Shown: positions 45,744 through 54,063 of the stretch, piece after piece | How the letters are laid out: each line of letters begins with the position of its first letter | How positions within the stretch are numbered: the first letter of the stretch is position 1 | Origin: Maribacter hydrothermalis | Lineage (GTDB): Bacteria; Bacteroidota; Bacteroidia; Flavobacteriales; Flavobacteriaceae | Direction: 5' to 3' | Assembly (NCBI RefSeq): GCF_001913155.1 | Contig: NZ_CP018760.1 | Location: 2,790,001 to 2,854,000, forward strand | Length of the DNA: 64,000 nt | Program-made: the position numbers and the translations under genes | Notes under the pieces: model-generated | Seen by the model: only the letters and a program-made list of their open reading frames with translations | Told to the model about the DNA's origin: nothing | The model's database searches: none

Positions 45744-47396
45744 ATGAATATAGGCGTTCTTATTAACTCTATTGAGCAATTAGACAATTGGCAACTACGG
45801 GTACTTAACCAAATATACCAAGACCCACGGTTTGAGTTGATTTTGATCGTCAAGGAAAAACTGACACCTAATTGGCGTTTAAATGCTACCGTAAGTAACA
45901 CCGCCTTTTGTTCGGAATTGTCTGGCCTTGCTGGAGCGCTACTAAAAGTTCAATTTTATATAGAGCACAACTACTTGTTTAAAAGTACACATGCGCTTAG
46001 TAAGGCGAAATTTAATAGGTATAAACAGGAGTTAATTACCTATAGTTTACGTGATGCAGAGGCTAAAGGTGAAAGAGGGTACGATAAAAATGTTTCTAAC
46101 GATCTTAAAAATTTAAGGTTAGGCCTAATTTTAAATTTGGGTTTTGCATCTATAGACAACATGCTTTTTACGGTTTCTGAACATGGGGTTTGGGAGCTTT
46201 TGTTTAAGGATGTAGGATTGCAAAAAAATGGACCTGTAGGTTTCTGGGAGGTATTGAAAAAGAAACAGTCCATCGGAGCTACATTATTACACACCTGTGT
46301 AAATCCTGCTGAAAATGAAGTGCTCGCTACTGCCTTTTTCAATAGGCATTGGTCCATGACAGAAACGGCTACTATGGTTTCCGAAGGTAGTGTGTCACTT
46401 TTATTCAAGCATTTAAATAGGTTGGATAGGGGCGAATTAAAAATTGCAAATTTATATGTCGATAATCCTAATTATGATAAACCTACATTATTAAATGTTC
46501 TAGCGTATTTGGTTTTATTTTATTCGGAGTTCTTGAACAAGCTTATCGAAAAGTTCAGGGCCAAGTTCTTTAAGCGACGTTATGAATGTTGGACAATTTT
46601 CACGGGAAAATCGGGTTTTTTTGAAGATATTACGTCGGCTGCGGTACCATTAAAAATGCCAAACGACGAGTTTTGGGCGGATCCCTTTTTGTTTCATCAT
46701 AATGAAAAAGACTACTTGTTTTTTGAAAACTATTCCTATAAAACTAAAAGAGGTAAAATTAGTTGCGGTATACTCCATAATAACGAACTAACACAGGTTA
46801 TCGATGTGCTCGACTTTACTTTTCACTTGTCGTTTCCGTTTATTTTTGAGGAGGATGGTGATATTTTTTTAATGCCAGAGGGCAGTGAAAATAAGAAACT
46901 TGAAGTTTTTAAAGCGGTAGATTTTCCATCGAAATGGGAATTGTATACAACTGCTTTTGAAGGTGAAGTCGTTGGCGATGCTTTTTTTCATGTAGATGAT
47001 GACCGGCAAAAATGGTTGTTTTTAAATAAGCAGGCCGCTAAAACCGCACCTATGAATAGCGAGTTGTTTATTTATAAGGTAGATGCTTATAAAATGAATG
47101 TACTGACTCCTCATAAACAGAATCCCGTTATAATTGATGCTCGGGTTGCTCGTAATGGCGGTGCTATTTTTAAGCATAACAACCAACTATACAGGCCATC
47201 GCAACGTAATGTAGATGGGGTTTATGGCAGATCCTTAAATATCAATAAAATTGAAAAATTAACCCTAGAGGAGTATAAAGAAACCACGGTACAAATTATT
47301 GAGCCTAGTTTTGATAAAAGATTAATAGGGCTTCATCATTTGCATCAACACAATGGCACTTTTGTTTTTGATGCCGCTTATCGTAGTAAACGGTAA
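45744..47396 (+). CDS. GINT1-like beta-propeller protein with formyltransferase-like N-terminus
   Basis: A 550-residue protein. The first about 270 residues (MNIGVLINSIEQLDNWQLRV ... VGFWEVLKKK ... IGATLLHT) look like a formyltransferase-type fold. The rest (about 275-550) matches the beta-propeller domain seen in plant glucosamine inositolphosphorylceramide transferases (GINT1 N-terminal, GH43-like): WTIFTG, DEFWADPFLF, ENYSYKTKRGKISC, FPFIFEEDGDIFLMPEG and the final LHHLHQHNGTFVFDAAYR. It probably modifies or transfers a sugar in cluster 1. The biochemical role is not known. Confidence 0.7.
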   Translation: MNIGVLINSIEQLDNWQLRVLNQIYQDPRFELILIVKEKLTPNWRLNATVSNTAFCSELSGLAGALLKVQFYIEHNYLFKSTHALSKAKFNRYKQELITYSLRDAEAKGERGYDKNVSNDLKNLRLGLILNLGFASIDNMLFTVSEHGVWELLFKDVGLQKNGPVGFWEVLKKKQSIGATLLHTCVNPAENEVLATAFFNRHWSMTETATMVSEGSVSLLFKHLNRLDRGELKIANLYVDNPNYDKPTLLNVLAYLVLFYSEFLNKLIEKFRAKFFKRRYECWTIFTGKSGFFEDITSAAVPLKMPNDEFWADPFLFHHNEKDYLFFENYSYKTKRGKISCGILHNNELTQVIDVLDFTFHLSFPFIFEEDGDIFLMPEGSENKKLEVFKAVDFPSKWELYTTAFEGEVVGDAFFHVDDDRQKWLFLNKQAAKTAPMNSELFIYKVDAYKMNVLTPHKQNPVIIDARVARNGGAIFKHNNQLYRPSQRNVDGVYGRSLNINKIEKLTLEEYKETTVQIIEPSFDKRLIGLHHLHQHNGTFVFDAAYRSKR

Positions 47397-47420
47397 GTTT
47401 TTGGAGGATTAAAATAGGTG

Positions 47421-48359
47421 TTAATAAGGTCTTCCTTCCCAAATTTCAACATCATCTACCCATTGGTACATCGGGTAATTGCTGCCATACACTTGGGTGA
47501 GCATTATAAAATCCAAATTATCATTTTTAGATGTCGTAACGCCAAAATGCTCTCCTATAAGCTGTCCGTTGACTTTCATTGAGGCATAACCGTCTGCGCC
47601 ATTACTCCATTTAATATGGTACTCTACTTTAAACCATTCGCCCAAAATTAAAGGAATTTCTTTATTGCGCACTTGCCAAATTGGGTTTTGTGGGCTGGTA
47701 TCGCCTTGTAACATCCAATACGAGTCCCCTCTTATATCGGTGGCCATAAAAGCGATCATTCTAAATCCATCGGTATAGGTGGCGTATTTATCCGTTTTGT
47801 ATTCCCAGATAGCACGCCATTGGTCAACGCCTTGTAGCGATTCCGCATCGGTTTTCATCCAGTAAGAAATATACAAATCCTCTGGGTTTTCTTGTATATC
47901 GTTAATTTGATACGGCGCTTGGGTTACTTGTACATCATAATTTACACGTTGAAACAAAGTGCTGGTTTCAGTACCGTTAGGACCGGTTATCGTTTCTATT
48001 CTATTATCGATCGCATTGCCATTGTCATCACTAATATTATGGATACCACTGGGTTCGTTATTTATGGCAGAACCTAAAATATCTGGTGGCCAAAAAAATC
48101 CGGTTTCGGTATCCTTGCCTATAATGTATTGATATTCGTATTGTGTTTCTGTTAAGCTAACGCCCTCGAAGCCCGATTTAAAAAGAAGCGTAGCCTCCTC
48201 TGGCGAAATAATGGTTCCGGTTTCCGTTTCGGGAGTGACCTCAGGGGTGGGTATGATTGTGGTTTCCAGCATCTCTTTGTCCTTACTACAGGATAGTAGA
48301 AATAATATGGATATTAGAACGGGTACCATCTTAAATTTTGAAATTTCAAGTAGGTTCAT
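47421..48359 (-). CDS. Lyase-like jelly-roll lipoprotein
   Basis: A 312-residue lipoprotein (signal ending LLSC, Cys24). From about residue 60 it resembles the polysaccharide lyase/heparin-lyase-I jelly roll: SGFEGVSL, FQRVNYDVQVTQAPYQIN, LYISYWMKTD, WRAIWEYKT, GFRMIAFMATD and the end YPMYQWVDDVEIW. It converges on cluster 1 with 24 bp between stops, so it may cleave or bind that polysaccharide, perhaps for release from the cell. Catalytic residues cannot be named with certainty. A closely similar gene follows upstream at 48568-49637. Confidence 0.75.
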   Translation of the reverse strand: MNLLEISKFKMVPVLISILFLLSCSKDKEMLETTIIPTPEVTPETETGTIISPEEATLLFKSGFEGVSLTETQYEYQYIIGKDTETGFFWPPDILGSAINNEPSGIHNISDDNGNAIDNRIETITGPNGTETSTLFQRVNYDVQVTQAPYQINDIQENPEDLYISYWMKTDAESLQGVDQWRAIWEYKTDKYATYTDGFRMIAFMATDIRGDSYWMLQGDTSPQNPIWQVRNKEIPLILGEWFKVEYHIKWSNGADGYASMKVNGQLIGEHFGVTTSKNDNLDFIMLTQVYGSNYPMYQWVDDVEIWEGRPY

Positions 48360-48513
48360 TGGGGCAAGAATTTGTATTAACTGTAAAGATATACGGAAAA
48401 AGGCCTTAATTGGTTTCCGGCATTCGTATATAAAAGCGTTAAAGTTTAAGAATTTACGCGATAAGCGAAATTTAAATACATCTACAATGAAATCTTTCTA
48501 AAATTTTCAATTC

Positions 48514-48548
48514 AGCGCCTAGCGGAATTGCCCCAAGCTTGTTTACGG
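48514..48548 (+). repeat. Partial diverged copy of the hairpin repeat (copy E)
   Basis: gcctagcggaattgcccc followed by aagcttgtttac aligns with the last third of the 103-bp repeat (gcctcgtgggcttgcccc / gtttac). It lies just after the 3' end of the frameshifted lyase-like gene. Confidence 0.4.
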
Positions 48549-48567
48549 TACTATTTAAAGAGCATCA

Positions 48568-49637
48568 TTATTTTTCAGGAAGCCCGTCCCAAATTTCAAT
48601 ATCATCGACCCATTGGTACATGGGGTAATTATTTCCATATACTTGGGTAATCATAATAAAATCCAATGGGTCGGCTTTTGAGGTTGTTGGGCCATGGTGT
48701 TCCCCAATTAACTGCCCGTTTACCTTCATGGAGGCATAGCCATCTTCACCGTTACTCCATTTTAAATGGTATTCTACCTTAAACCATTCATCGGTTAGTA
48801 ACGGAATATCGTAATTTTCTATGCGCCAAACGGGTTGTCGTGGGCCAATATCGCCTTGAAACTGCCAGTATGGGGTACCTCTAATATCGGTTGCCATAAA
48901 AGCGATCATTCTAAAACCGTCTTTATAACTGGCATAATTTTTAGTTTTATATTCCCAAATGGCACGCCAAATATCTTTTCCTTTTAAGGAAACATCATCG
49001 GTTTTCATCCAATAGGTCATATACAGCTCCTTGGGGTTTTCTTTAATATTGTTTATTTGGTAGGGGGTTTGCGTTACTTGTACGTCATAGTTAACGCGTT
49101 GAAAAAGGGTAGTGGTCTCATTGCCTTTTGGGCCGGACACGGTTTCTAAAAAGTTGTCTATGGCAGGTCCGCCACCATCATTTACGGTATGTATGCCACT
49201 AGGCTCTTTGTCGGTACTAGCGGAACCTAATAGGGTAGGTGGCCAAGAGAAACCGGTAAACGTATCCGTACCGGTAATGTATTGGTAATCGTATTTGTTT
49301 TCGGAGACTTTAACACCTTCAAACCCAGAACTAAAAAGCAATTTGGCGGCTTTTTGTGGCTGGGGTAGGGTAACGCCTGTATTAAAAGTAATTGCGGTAT
49401 TCGTATCTACCGCAATATGCCCTACTTTTTTTTTACATTGTCTTCGGTAACGGCGTTGACAACGGCAACACCTAAAGTGTCGTTGTGCTCTATGTGGTTC
49501 AATTGAATTTTTTGGGTAGCATCACGTATAACATATTCCGATACAAGGTCGTAGTCCTTGCCGCAAGATGATAAACTTAATAGAAAAATAATAGCTAGTG
49601 TGGGGACGAAAAAGGTTTTTGATAAATGCAACTTCAT
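48568..49637 (-). pseudogene. Second lyase-like lipoprotein, frameshifted at an A9 run
   Basis: The 5' part (49422-49637) encodes lipoprotein signal MKLHLSKTFFVPTLAIIFLL to SSC and stops at residue 71, directly after a coding-strand A9 run (T9 at 49426-49434). One more A would continue VKKKVGHIAVDTNTAITFNT into the main domain, which runs open to 48568 and is highly similar to the lyase at 47421 (SGFEGVKV, FQRVNYDVQVTQTPYQIN, YPMYQWVDDIEIW). The downstream part has no good start of its own. It is therefore one gene broken by a single-base shift, or one read through by slippage. Confidence 0.85.
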
Positions 49638-49831
49638 GTAAATACTACTAATAAATTGTGGATTGAACGACTAACGCGATCCGAAAATATTTAAACTTTA
49701 TTCATTAACGACGAAAAGTTCAATTTATTCGATGAAATGCATAATAAAGTTATTAAGTAGGGTTGTTAATAACATTTTGGCACTTTTGTATTACGGTATT
49801 CGCTTATGTGTTATGGGAATAAAGTGGCTGA

Positions 49832-49934
49832 TTTTATTGGCACCGCCAAAGGGTATAATACCCCGAGGCTTGCCTCGAAATTAAAAGTTCGTTTCGGGCG
49901 AATGCCTCGTGGGCTTGCCCCGAGGTAGTTTACT
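49832..49934 (+). repeat. 103-bp dispersed hairpin-rich repeat, copy B
   Basis: Identical to 17302-17404 with no substitution. It lies upstream of the frameshifted lyase gene and downstream of the 59-residue gene at 50012, directly beyond that gene's terminator. The two copies are 32 kb apart, in the same orientation. Confidence 0.9.
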
Positions 49935-49935
49935 A

Positions 49936-50011
49936 AAAAACCAAGCCCTTCATTTTCGTTGCCGCTCTCGTTCCCCCGATTTTGATTGTCAATTTCCATG
50001 AAGGGCTTGGT
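49936..50011 (-). terminator. Large-loop terminator of the 59-residue gene
   Basis: A perfect 14-bp stem (accaagcccttcat / atgaagggcttggt, 49940-49953 and 49998-50011) has a 44-nt loop. Read leftwards, the stem starts right after the stop codon and is followed by a T-run, as in an intrinsic terminator. The loop is far larger than usual. Confidence 0.65.
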
Positions 50012-50191
50012 CTAAAATTGATTCAGTAAATTATATAGCGCTTTGTCTTTAGAAGATGAACTTTTTTGATGCAGACGTATAATTACGGCTAACTCCGACT
50101 CCGTAAGTTCATAGGCCGTTTTAATCGATTTTATTTTTCGCTCTCCTAATTGTGCTAAAAACTGTAGTTCTTTTTGTTGGTGGCTTTGCAT
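50012..50191 (-). CDS. Hypothetical protein, 59 residues
   Basis: A short frame from ATG at 50191 encodes MQSHQQKELQFLAQLGERKI and continues KSIKTAYELTESELAVIIRLHQ to KALYNLLNQF. It is helical, mildly basic and soluble, with no recognised domain. Support comes from the ATG, sensible composition and a terminator immediately after the stop. A second hairpin with a T-run lies 17 bp upstream of its start, so its expression may depend on readthrough or a promoter squeezed in between. Confidence 0.5.
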   Translation of the reverse strand: MQSHQQKELQFLAQLGERKIKSIKTAYELTESELAVIIRLHQKSSSSKDKALYNLLNQF

Positions 50192-50207
50192 GTGGTTTTC
50201 GATTAAA

Positions 50208-50236
50208 AATTCGCCCTTTTGTAGGAAGGGCGAATT
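50208..50236 (-). terminator. Hairpin with T-run upstream of the 59-residue gene
   Basis: An 11-bp perfect stem (aattcgccctt / aagggcgaatt, 7-nt loop) is followed leftwards by T5. It would end a minus-strand transcript coming from about 50237-50460, or act as an attenuator for the small gene. Confidence 0.55.
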
Positions 50237-50317
50237 CTATACAACAATCATCTAAATAACTCAAAATAATAGTTTGGCTATTTGGGTTAAAACTAGGGGT
50301 AGCTAATCAGTTCAGCA

Positions 50318-50335
50318 ATACCCAGTTACGGGTAT
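50318..50335. promoter_or_regulatory. Candidate NarL-type binding site 1
   Basis: The palindrome ATACCCAGTTACGGGTAT contains two heptamers, TACCCAG and TACCCGT (reverse strand), facing each other with a 2-bp gap. This is the 7-2-7 layout known for NarL/NarP sites. It is upstream of the gene at 50467 and the NarL-type regulator's operon. Confidence 0.45.
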
Positions 50336-50388
50336 ATTTACAGGCAATTCACTTTGATTCGTGCCGTTTTTTTAGTTCTTTAAAGAAT

Positions 50389-50406
50389 ATACCTACTATT
50401 AGGTAT
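50389..50406. promoter_or_regulatory. Candidate NarL-type binding site 2
   Basis: The palindrome ATACCTACTATTAGGTAT again gives two heptamers, TACCTAC and TACCTAA, inverted with a 2-bp gap. It lies 71 bp from site 1, centre to centre, and about 70 bp before the gene at 50467. Confidence 0.45.
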
Positions 50407-50466
50407 GTAAACCGGCCATTAGTTAATGCATTTTTGAGAACCGAACCAAAATTAAAATAAACTATT

Positions 50467-51057
50467 ATGAGAGAAGCTGTAAGATTAGAAAACATAAAAG
50501 AAATAGAATGTAATATTTATTTACAAACACCAGATAGGGACCAGCTTGTATACGCAAGTCAGTTGTATGGTACTTTTTTTGCCGTTAGTGCGTGTTTAAA
50601 ATTATCGCAGGATGGAAAGTATTTAAATTCCATGACTTTAAGCTTAATTAATTATAAGGGCTTACTGAATATTGGAATGTTAGATGAGACCAAAACAAGT
50701 TGGAAATTTGAAGCTAAAACGGGTATGGGTTCTATAGTGCTTTTTTTAAAAGCAATGGAGGGTAGTCATGGTCATAGTAAGTCAATCGAAGTTGATTGTA
50801 AGAATGTAGAGTTAAAAAATTTTAAAAATTTATTGGTTTCAAGAAAATTAAGACCATTTGGTGAACACCCAACGTCCAAAACCGCTCATTTAAATGAATC
50901 TTGTTTTGATGAAGAGTTTTATGATAGGGACGGTGCTGTAATTGGGGAAAGTGAAAGATTGGATGATGCTAAAATTACAATTGAAAATAATAATAAAGCG
51001 TCTTTTACAACAAATTCAGGTAGGTGCCAAACCACTATGTCAAAAATAATACACTAA
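50467..51057 (+). CDS. Uncharacterised protein in front of a two-component system
   Basis: A 196-residue soluble protein with no signal or membrane segment. The N-terminal half has alternating strands (IECNIYLQTPDRDQLVYASQ, SACLKLSQDGKYLNSMTLSL); the C-terminal 60 residues are polar and likely disordered. I recognise no family. Its TAA is followed directly by the GTG of the sensor kinase, so it is the first gene of that operon and may feed into or be controlled by it. It is AT-rich, like the 5' half of the kinase gene. Confidence 0.65.
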   Translation: MREAVRLENIKEIECNIYLQTPDRDQLVYASQLYGTFFAVSACLKLSQDGKYLNSMTLSLINYKGLLNIGMLDETKTSWKFEAKTGMGSIVLFLKAMEGSHGHSKSIEVDCKNVELKNFKNLLVSRKLRPFGEHPTSKTAHLNESCFDEEFYDRDGAVIGESERLDDAKITIENNNKASFTTNSGRCQTTMSKIIH

Positions 51058-52914
51058 GTGATAAGAAAAGCTATTTTATTTTTCAGCATTTTTCAATGTC
51101 TTTTTAGTTATTCAAATGAAACTTTGGAACGCTATTTTCTGGCATTAAAAATGTTGGACTATAATAAGGCAAACACAATAGCTTTAGAAATAAAAAATGA
51201 ATCTGTTAAAGTCCAAACTCTTGATTTACTTAAAATAGTAGCGCAAAGAACTTCAGATGTAGAAAGTAACTATTTAGAAAGTAATACTCCAGAAAATAAA
51301 ACTAAGTATAATTTAATTTTAACCCATTTAATTGAGGGTTATAAGGAGTTTTATTCAGATGAGTATTCATCCATAAAGGCATATCAATCATTTTCTGATG
51401 CCTTAAGTTTATCCTATGATACTGAAAATGTAGAACTTGTAAAATTTTGTCTTATTAGTATTCTTAATATTTTACGTACTGAAATTTTTATTGGAAGTAA
51501 ACAGTTTAATATCTACTTAAATCATTTTAAGGAAATAGCAAACTCCAAAGATGATCAACTTTTAATAGCTTTTTATAATGTAACTTTTTCATCTAAAGAG
51601 GATGAGAATTTGAGTGTGAGTTTAAATTATGAACAGGCTATGGATGCGCTTGATCGGTTATTTTTTAATCTCCCCAAATCATATCCTTACATGTCATATT
51701 ATTTATTTGAAAAAGGTATTCAAGCTAAATTAGATGGTTCTTACAATAATGCTGTAGCTTATTTTGAAAACGGATTAGAGCTGTGTGATAAACCACATTT
51801 AAATAGTTTAGCAAATGTTTTGGCATGGCAATTATCTCATACGTATCTTAAAAAAAAGGATTATGAGAAATCGGCGTATTATTTAGGAATTTCAAAGGAA
51901 TCATCACGTGGATTAAAAAAGAAGTTCTATAATGAACGTTTAAGTGCATGGTATTTTCAAGAATTAAACGTGTTTGATTCTGCCTATTATCATCTAAATA
52001 GGTCTATTGAATTAGAATACAAAATGGGTGCGAAAAATAATTCTTTAGAAACAGCTCTTCTGTCAGTTCAAAACCAAACCGATAAATTAAAACTGGACAA
52101 GCTAGAGTTAGCAGCATCGAACACTAAAAATAGAAACCTGACCATTTTATTGGCAGTCCTGCTGGCGCTAGGTTCGGTTATTGGGGTATTGATCAACAAA
52201 AACTCGCGCCGTAAACAATTATTGGCGGAACAGGAACAAACCTTGCAAAAACAAAAAGTAACCAGTCTCCTTAAAGAACAAGAGCTTATTACTATTGATG
52301 CCATGGTCCAGGGTCAAGAGAAAGAACGCCAACGGGTAGCCAATGAACTTCATGACGATTTAGGAAGTCTTATGGCGGCGGTAAAGCTTCAGTTTAATTC
52401 CTTGGAAGCATCGGACAAAAAAGGAAACTTGGAAACTTTTGCCAAAACCGAATCGCTTATTAATGAAGCGTATGGTAAAATTAGGGCCATTGCCCACGCA
52501 AAAAATTCCGGCTTAATTGCCAAGCAAGGATTACTGCAAGCGGTAAAACAAATGGCAGAAAAAGTGTCCGTCGCCAGTAACATTCACATATCGGTGCATG
52601 ACCACGGTTTGGATAATCGGTTAGAGAATAGTTTGGAGCTTACCCTCTTTCGCATTGTTCAAGAATTAATGGCAAATACCATAAAACATGCCGAGGCTAC
52701 CGAAATGAGTATACATATTACCAACCATGGCGATAGCTTAAATATTATGGCAGAGGATAATGGTAGGGGTATGGTGTTGGGCAGCGGACGAACAGCGCAC
52801 GAAGGCATGGGGTTAAAAAGTATTGACAAACGTATTACCCACCTAAACGGTACGATGAATATGGAGTCGGAAATGGGAAAAGGAACAGTAATTATCTTAG
52901 ATATACCTATATGA
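51058..52914 (+). CDS. Membrane sensor histidine kinase, NarX/HisKA_3 type with TPR-like sensor
   Basis: A 618-residue kinase. A signal peptide (IRKAILFFSIFQCLFSYS) leads to a helical repeat region of TPR type (about 20-345), then one membrane helix (LTILLAVLLALGSVIGVLI, about 362-380) and a coiled coil. The HisKA_3 box ERQRVANELHDDLGSLMAAV has the phosphoacceptor His432, and the ATPase domain shows MANTIKHAEAT, EDNGRGM and HEGMGLKSI. GTG start right after the previous stop; 4-bp overlap with the regulator. Base composition changes sharply near 52070: the sensor part is AT-rich, the kinase part is not. Confidence 0.93.
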   Translation: MIRKAILFFSIFQCLFSYSNETLERYFLALKMLDYNKANTIALEIKNESVKVQTLDLLKIVAQRTSDVESNYLESNTPENKTKYNLILTHLIEGYKEFYSDEYSSIKAYQSFSDALSLSYDTENVELVKFCLISILNILRTEIFIGSKQFNIYLNHFKEIANSKDDQLLIAFYNVTFSSKEDENLSVSLNYEQAMDALDRLFFNLPKSYPYMSYYLFEKGIQAKLDGSYNNAVAYFENGLELCDKPHLNSLANVLAWQLSHTYLKKKDYEKSAYYLGISKESSRGLKKKFYNERLSAWYFQELNVFDSAYYHLNRSIELEYKMGAKNNSLETALLSVQNQTDKLKLDKLELAASNTKNRNLTILLAVLLALGSVIGVLINKNSRRKQLLAEQEQTLQKQKVTSLLKEQELITIDAMVQGQEKERQRVANELHDDLGSLMAAVKLQFNSLEASDKKGNLETFAKTESLINEAYGKIRAIAHAKNSGLIAKQGLLQAVKQMAEKVSVASNIHISVHDHGLDNRLENSLELTLFRIVQELMANTIKHAEATEMSIHITNHGDSLNIMAEDNGRGMVLGSGRTAHEGMGLKSIDKRITHLNGTMNMESEMGKGTVIILDIPI

Positions 52915-53534
52915 TACGATTGGCCATTGCAGAGGATCACCAAGCCCTAATCGACGGATTGGAGCTGCTACTTAAATATGAAGATAATATTAGTATTGTA
53001 GGTACGGTCAATGACGGCGAAGCATTACTAAATTTGGTACGCTTAAAAGAACCCAGTGTAGTCATTACCGATATTCGTATGCCAAAGATGGACGGTATAC
53101 AGGCCACTGCTAGTATAAAAAAAGAATTCCCGCATATTAAGGTGTTGGCATTTACCATGTTTGATCAAGAGGAGGCCGTTTCGCAAATGATAGAAGCCGG
53201 TGCAGATGGCTATATATTAAAGAATACCGCGCTAAAAGAAGTCTTGGAAGCCATACGGGCAGTGGCCGATGGTAAAAAATACTACGACCCTACCATAAAT
53301 GTGACCGATGCCAATACTAACCAAAGTAAATCTACTAACAGTGTTTTAACCAAAAGACAAACAGAAATTCTACATTTAATAGGTCAGGGAAAAACCTCAA
53401 GAGAAATAGGGGAAGAGCTGTTTATTGGTATCCATACGGTAGATACCCATAGAAAAAACATGGCACGTATATTAGGATTAAAAGGGAAAGGGGAACTGTT
53501 GCGCTACGCTATGGAAAAGAAATATAAATTTTAA
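52911..53534 (+). CDS. LuxR/NarL-family response regulator
   Basis: A 207-residue regulator. The receiver domain has the phosphoacceptor Asp54 in ITDIRMPKMDG and the conserved Lys in YILKNT. The C-terminal LuxR-type HTH is LTKRQTEILHLIGQGKTSRE with IHTVDTHRKNMARIL as the recognition part. It forms a cognate pair with the preceding kinase (ATGA overlap). The palindromes at 50318 and 50389 are plausible targets. Confidence 0.95.
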   Translation: MIRLAIAEDHQALIDGLELLLKYEDNISIVGTVNDGEALLNLVRLKEPSVVITDIRMPKMDGIQATASIKKEFPHIKVLAFTMFDQEEAVSQMIEAGADGYILKNTALKEVLEAIRAVADGKKYYDPTINVTDANTNQSKSTNSVLTKRQTEILHLIGQGKTSREIGEELFIGIHTVDTHRKNMARILGLKGKGELLRYAMEKKYKF

Positions 53535-53658
53535 GCTTGCCCGTATTTTTGTACTTGGTGTAGGTTTAACTATTGTTTTTGTGCTATATATGTATAATAC
53601 ACGTAGCGTTGAGGTTGCTATTTTTTTAATGGAAAGCGAAGTGCTGCATGGGCAACTC

Positions 53659-53736
53659 GTAAACAGCCTCAGGGCAAGCCCATGAGGTATTTATAAGTAA
53701 GAACTATTTTCATTTCGAGGCAAGCCCCGGAGCATT
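53659..53736 (-). repeat. Diverged hairpin repeat in reverse orientation (copy D)
   Basis: The reverse complement reads aatgctccggggcttgcctc ... catgggcttgccctgagg ... gtttac, matching copy C at 14939 very well and the 103-bp copies less closely. It follows the response regulator gene. Confidence 0.7.
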
Positions 53737-53816
53737 GAAATCTCGATTATGAGTAAATCCGTTTCAATTTAAAGTTACCTTAATGTTTTGGTAAACTTCA
53801 ACTTAAAAAATGAAGT

Positions 53817-53894
53817 CATCTTTGCAGCGAGTTAGTATAAGTTTGAGTTAGTTGAGTAACCGATGCATCTTCATAAATGTGTCGGTTTTTTTTG
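53817..53894 (+). ncRNA. Candidate short RNA ending in a terminator
   Basis: CATCTTTG at 53817-53824 (one mismatch from TAnnTTTG) is followed by about 65 nt ending in the strong terminator at 53858-53894, with no reading frame. The -33 TTG is 26 bp away, too far. This may instead be the far end of the regulator operon's transcript. Confidence 0.25.
53858..53894 (+). terminator. Intrinsic terminator downstream of the two-component system
   Basis: An 11-bp stem (aaccgatgcat / atgtgtcggtt with two G-U pairs) with an 8-nt loop ends in T9. It is the first terminator after the kinase/regulator operon. Confidence 0.75.
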
Positions 53895-53982
53895 TTTTAT
53901 GTGATAAACGAGATTTAAATGCGCCAACGCCTTTGTACCGGTCGGGCAAGCATGTGTCGTAATCGTGTAAAACTTTCAATTT

Positions 53983-54016
53983 AATGCCTGGTGGGTTTGC
54001 ACCCAAGGTTGATTAC
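53983..54016 (+). repeat. Partial diverged copy of the hairpin repeat (copy F)
   Basis: aatgcctggtgggtttgcac followed by ccaaggttgattac aligns with the end of the 103-bp repeat (aatgcctcgtgggcttgccc / gaggtagtttac), and keeps a tgggt/accca hairpin. It lies in the 3' flank of the 82-residue gene. Confidence 0.4.
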
Positions 54017-54063
54017 TGGTATGGTGCGCGACTAAAAGAAAAGAATTTCTAAAAAACCAATAG

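Larger units (their letters stand above)
53535..54063. other. 529-bp non-coding region holding two repeat copies and a terminator
   Basis: Contains the inverted repeat copy D, a strong terminator at 53858 and the partial copy F. No convincing gene: an open stretch after the regulator stop encodes a hydrophobic segment but has no start and runs into repeat D. Confidence 0.5.

Noticed and set aside
53545..53692. Possible small membrane protein after the response regulator
   Set aside because: The hydrophobic stretch has no start codon upstream in frame, its internal ATG would remove the helix, and its end lies inside repeat D.
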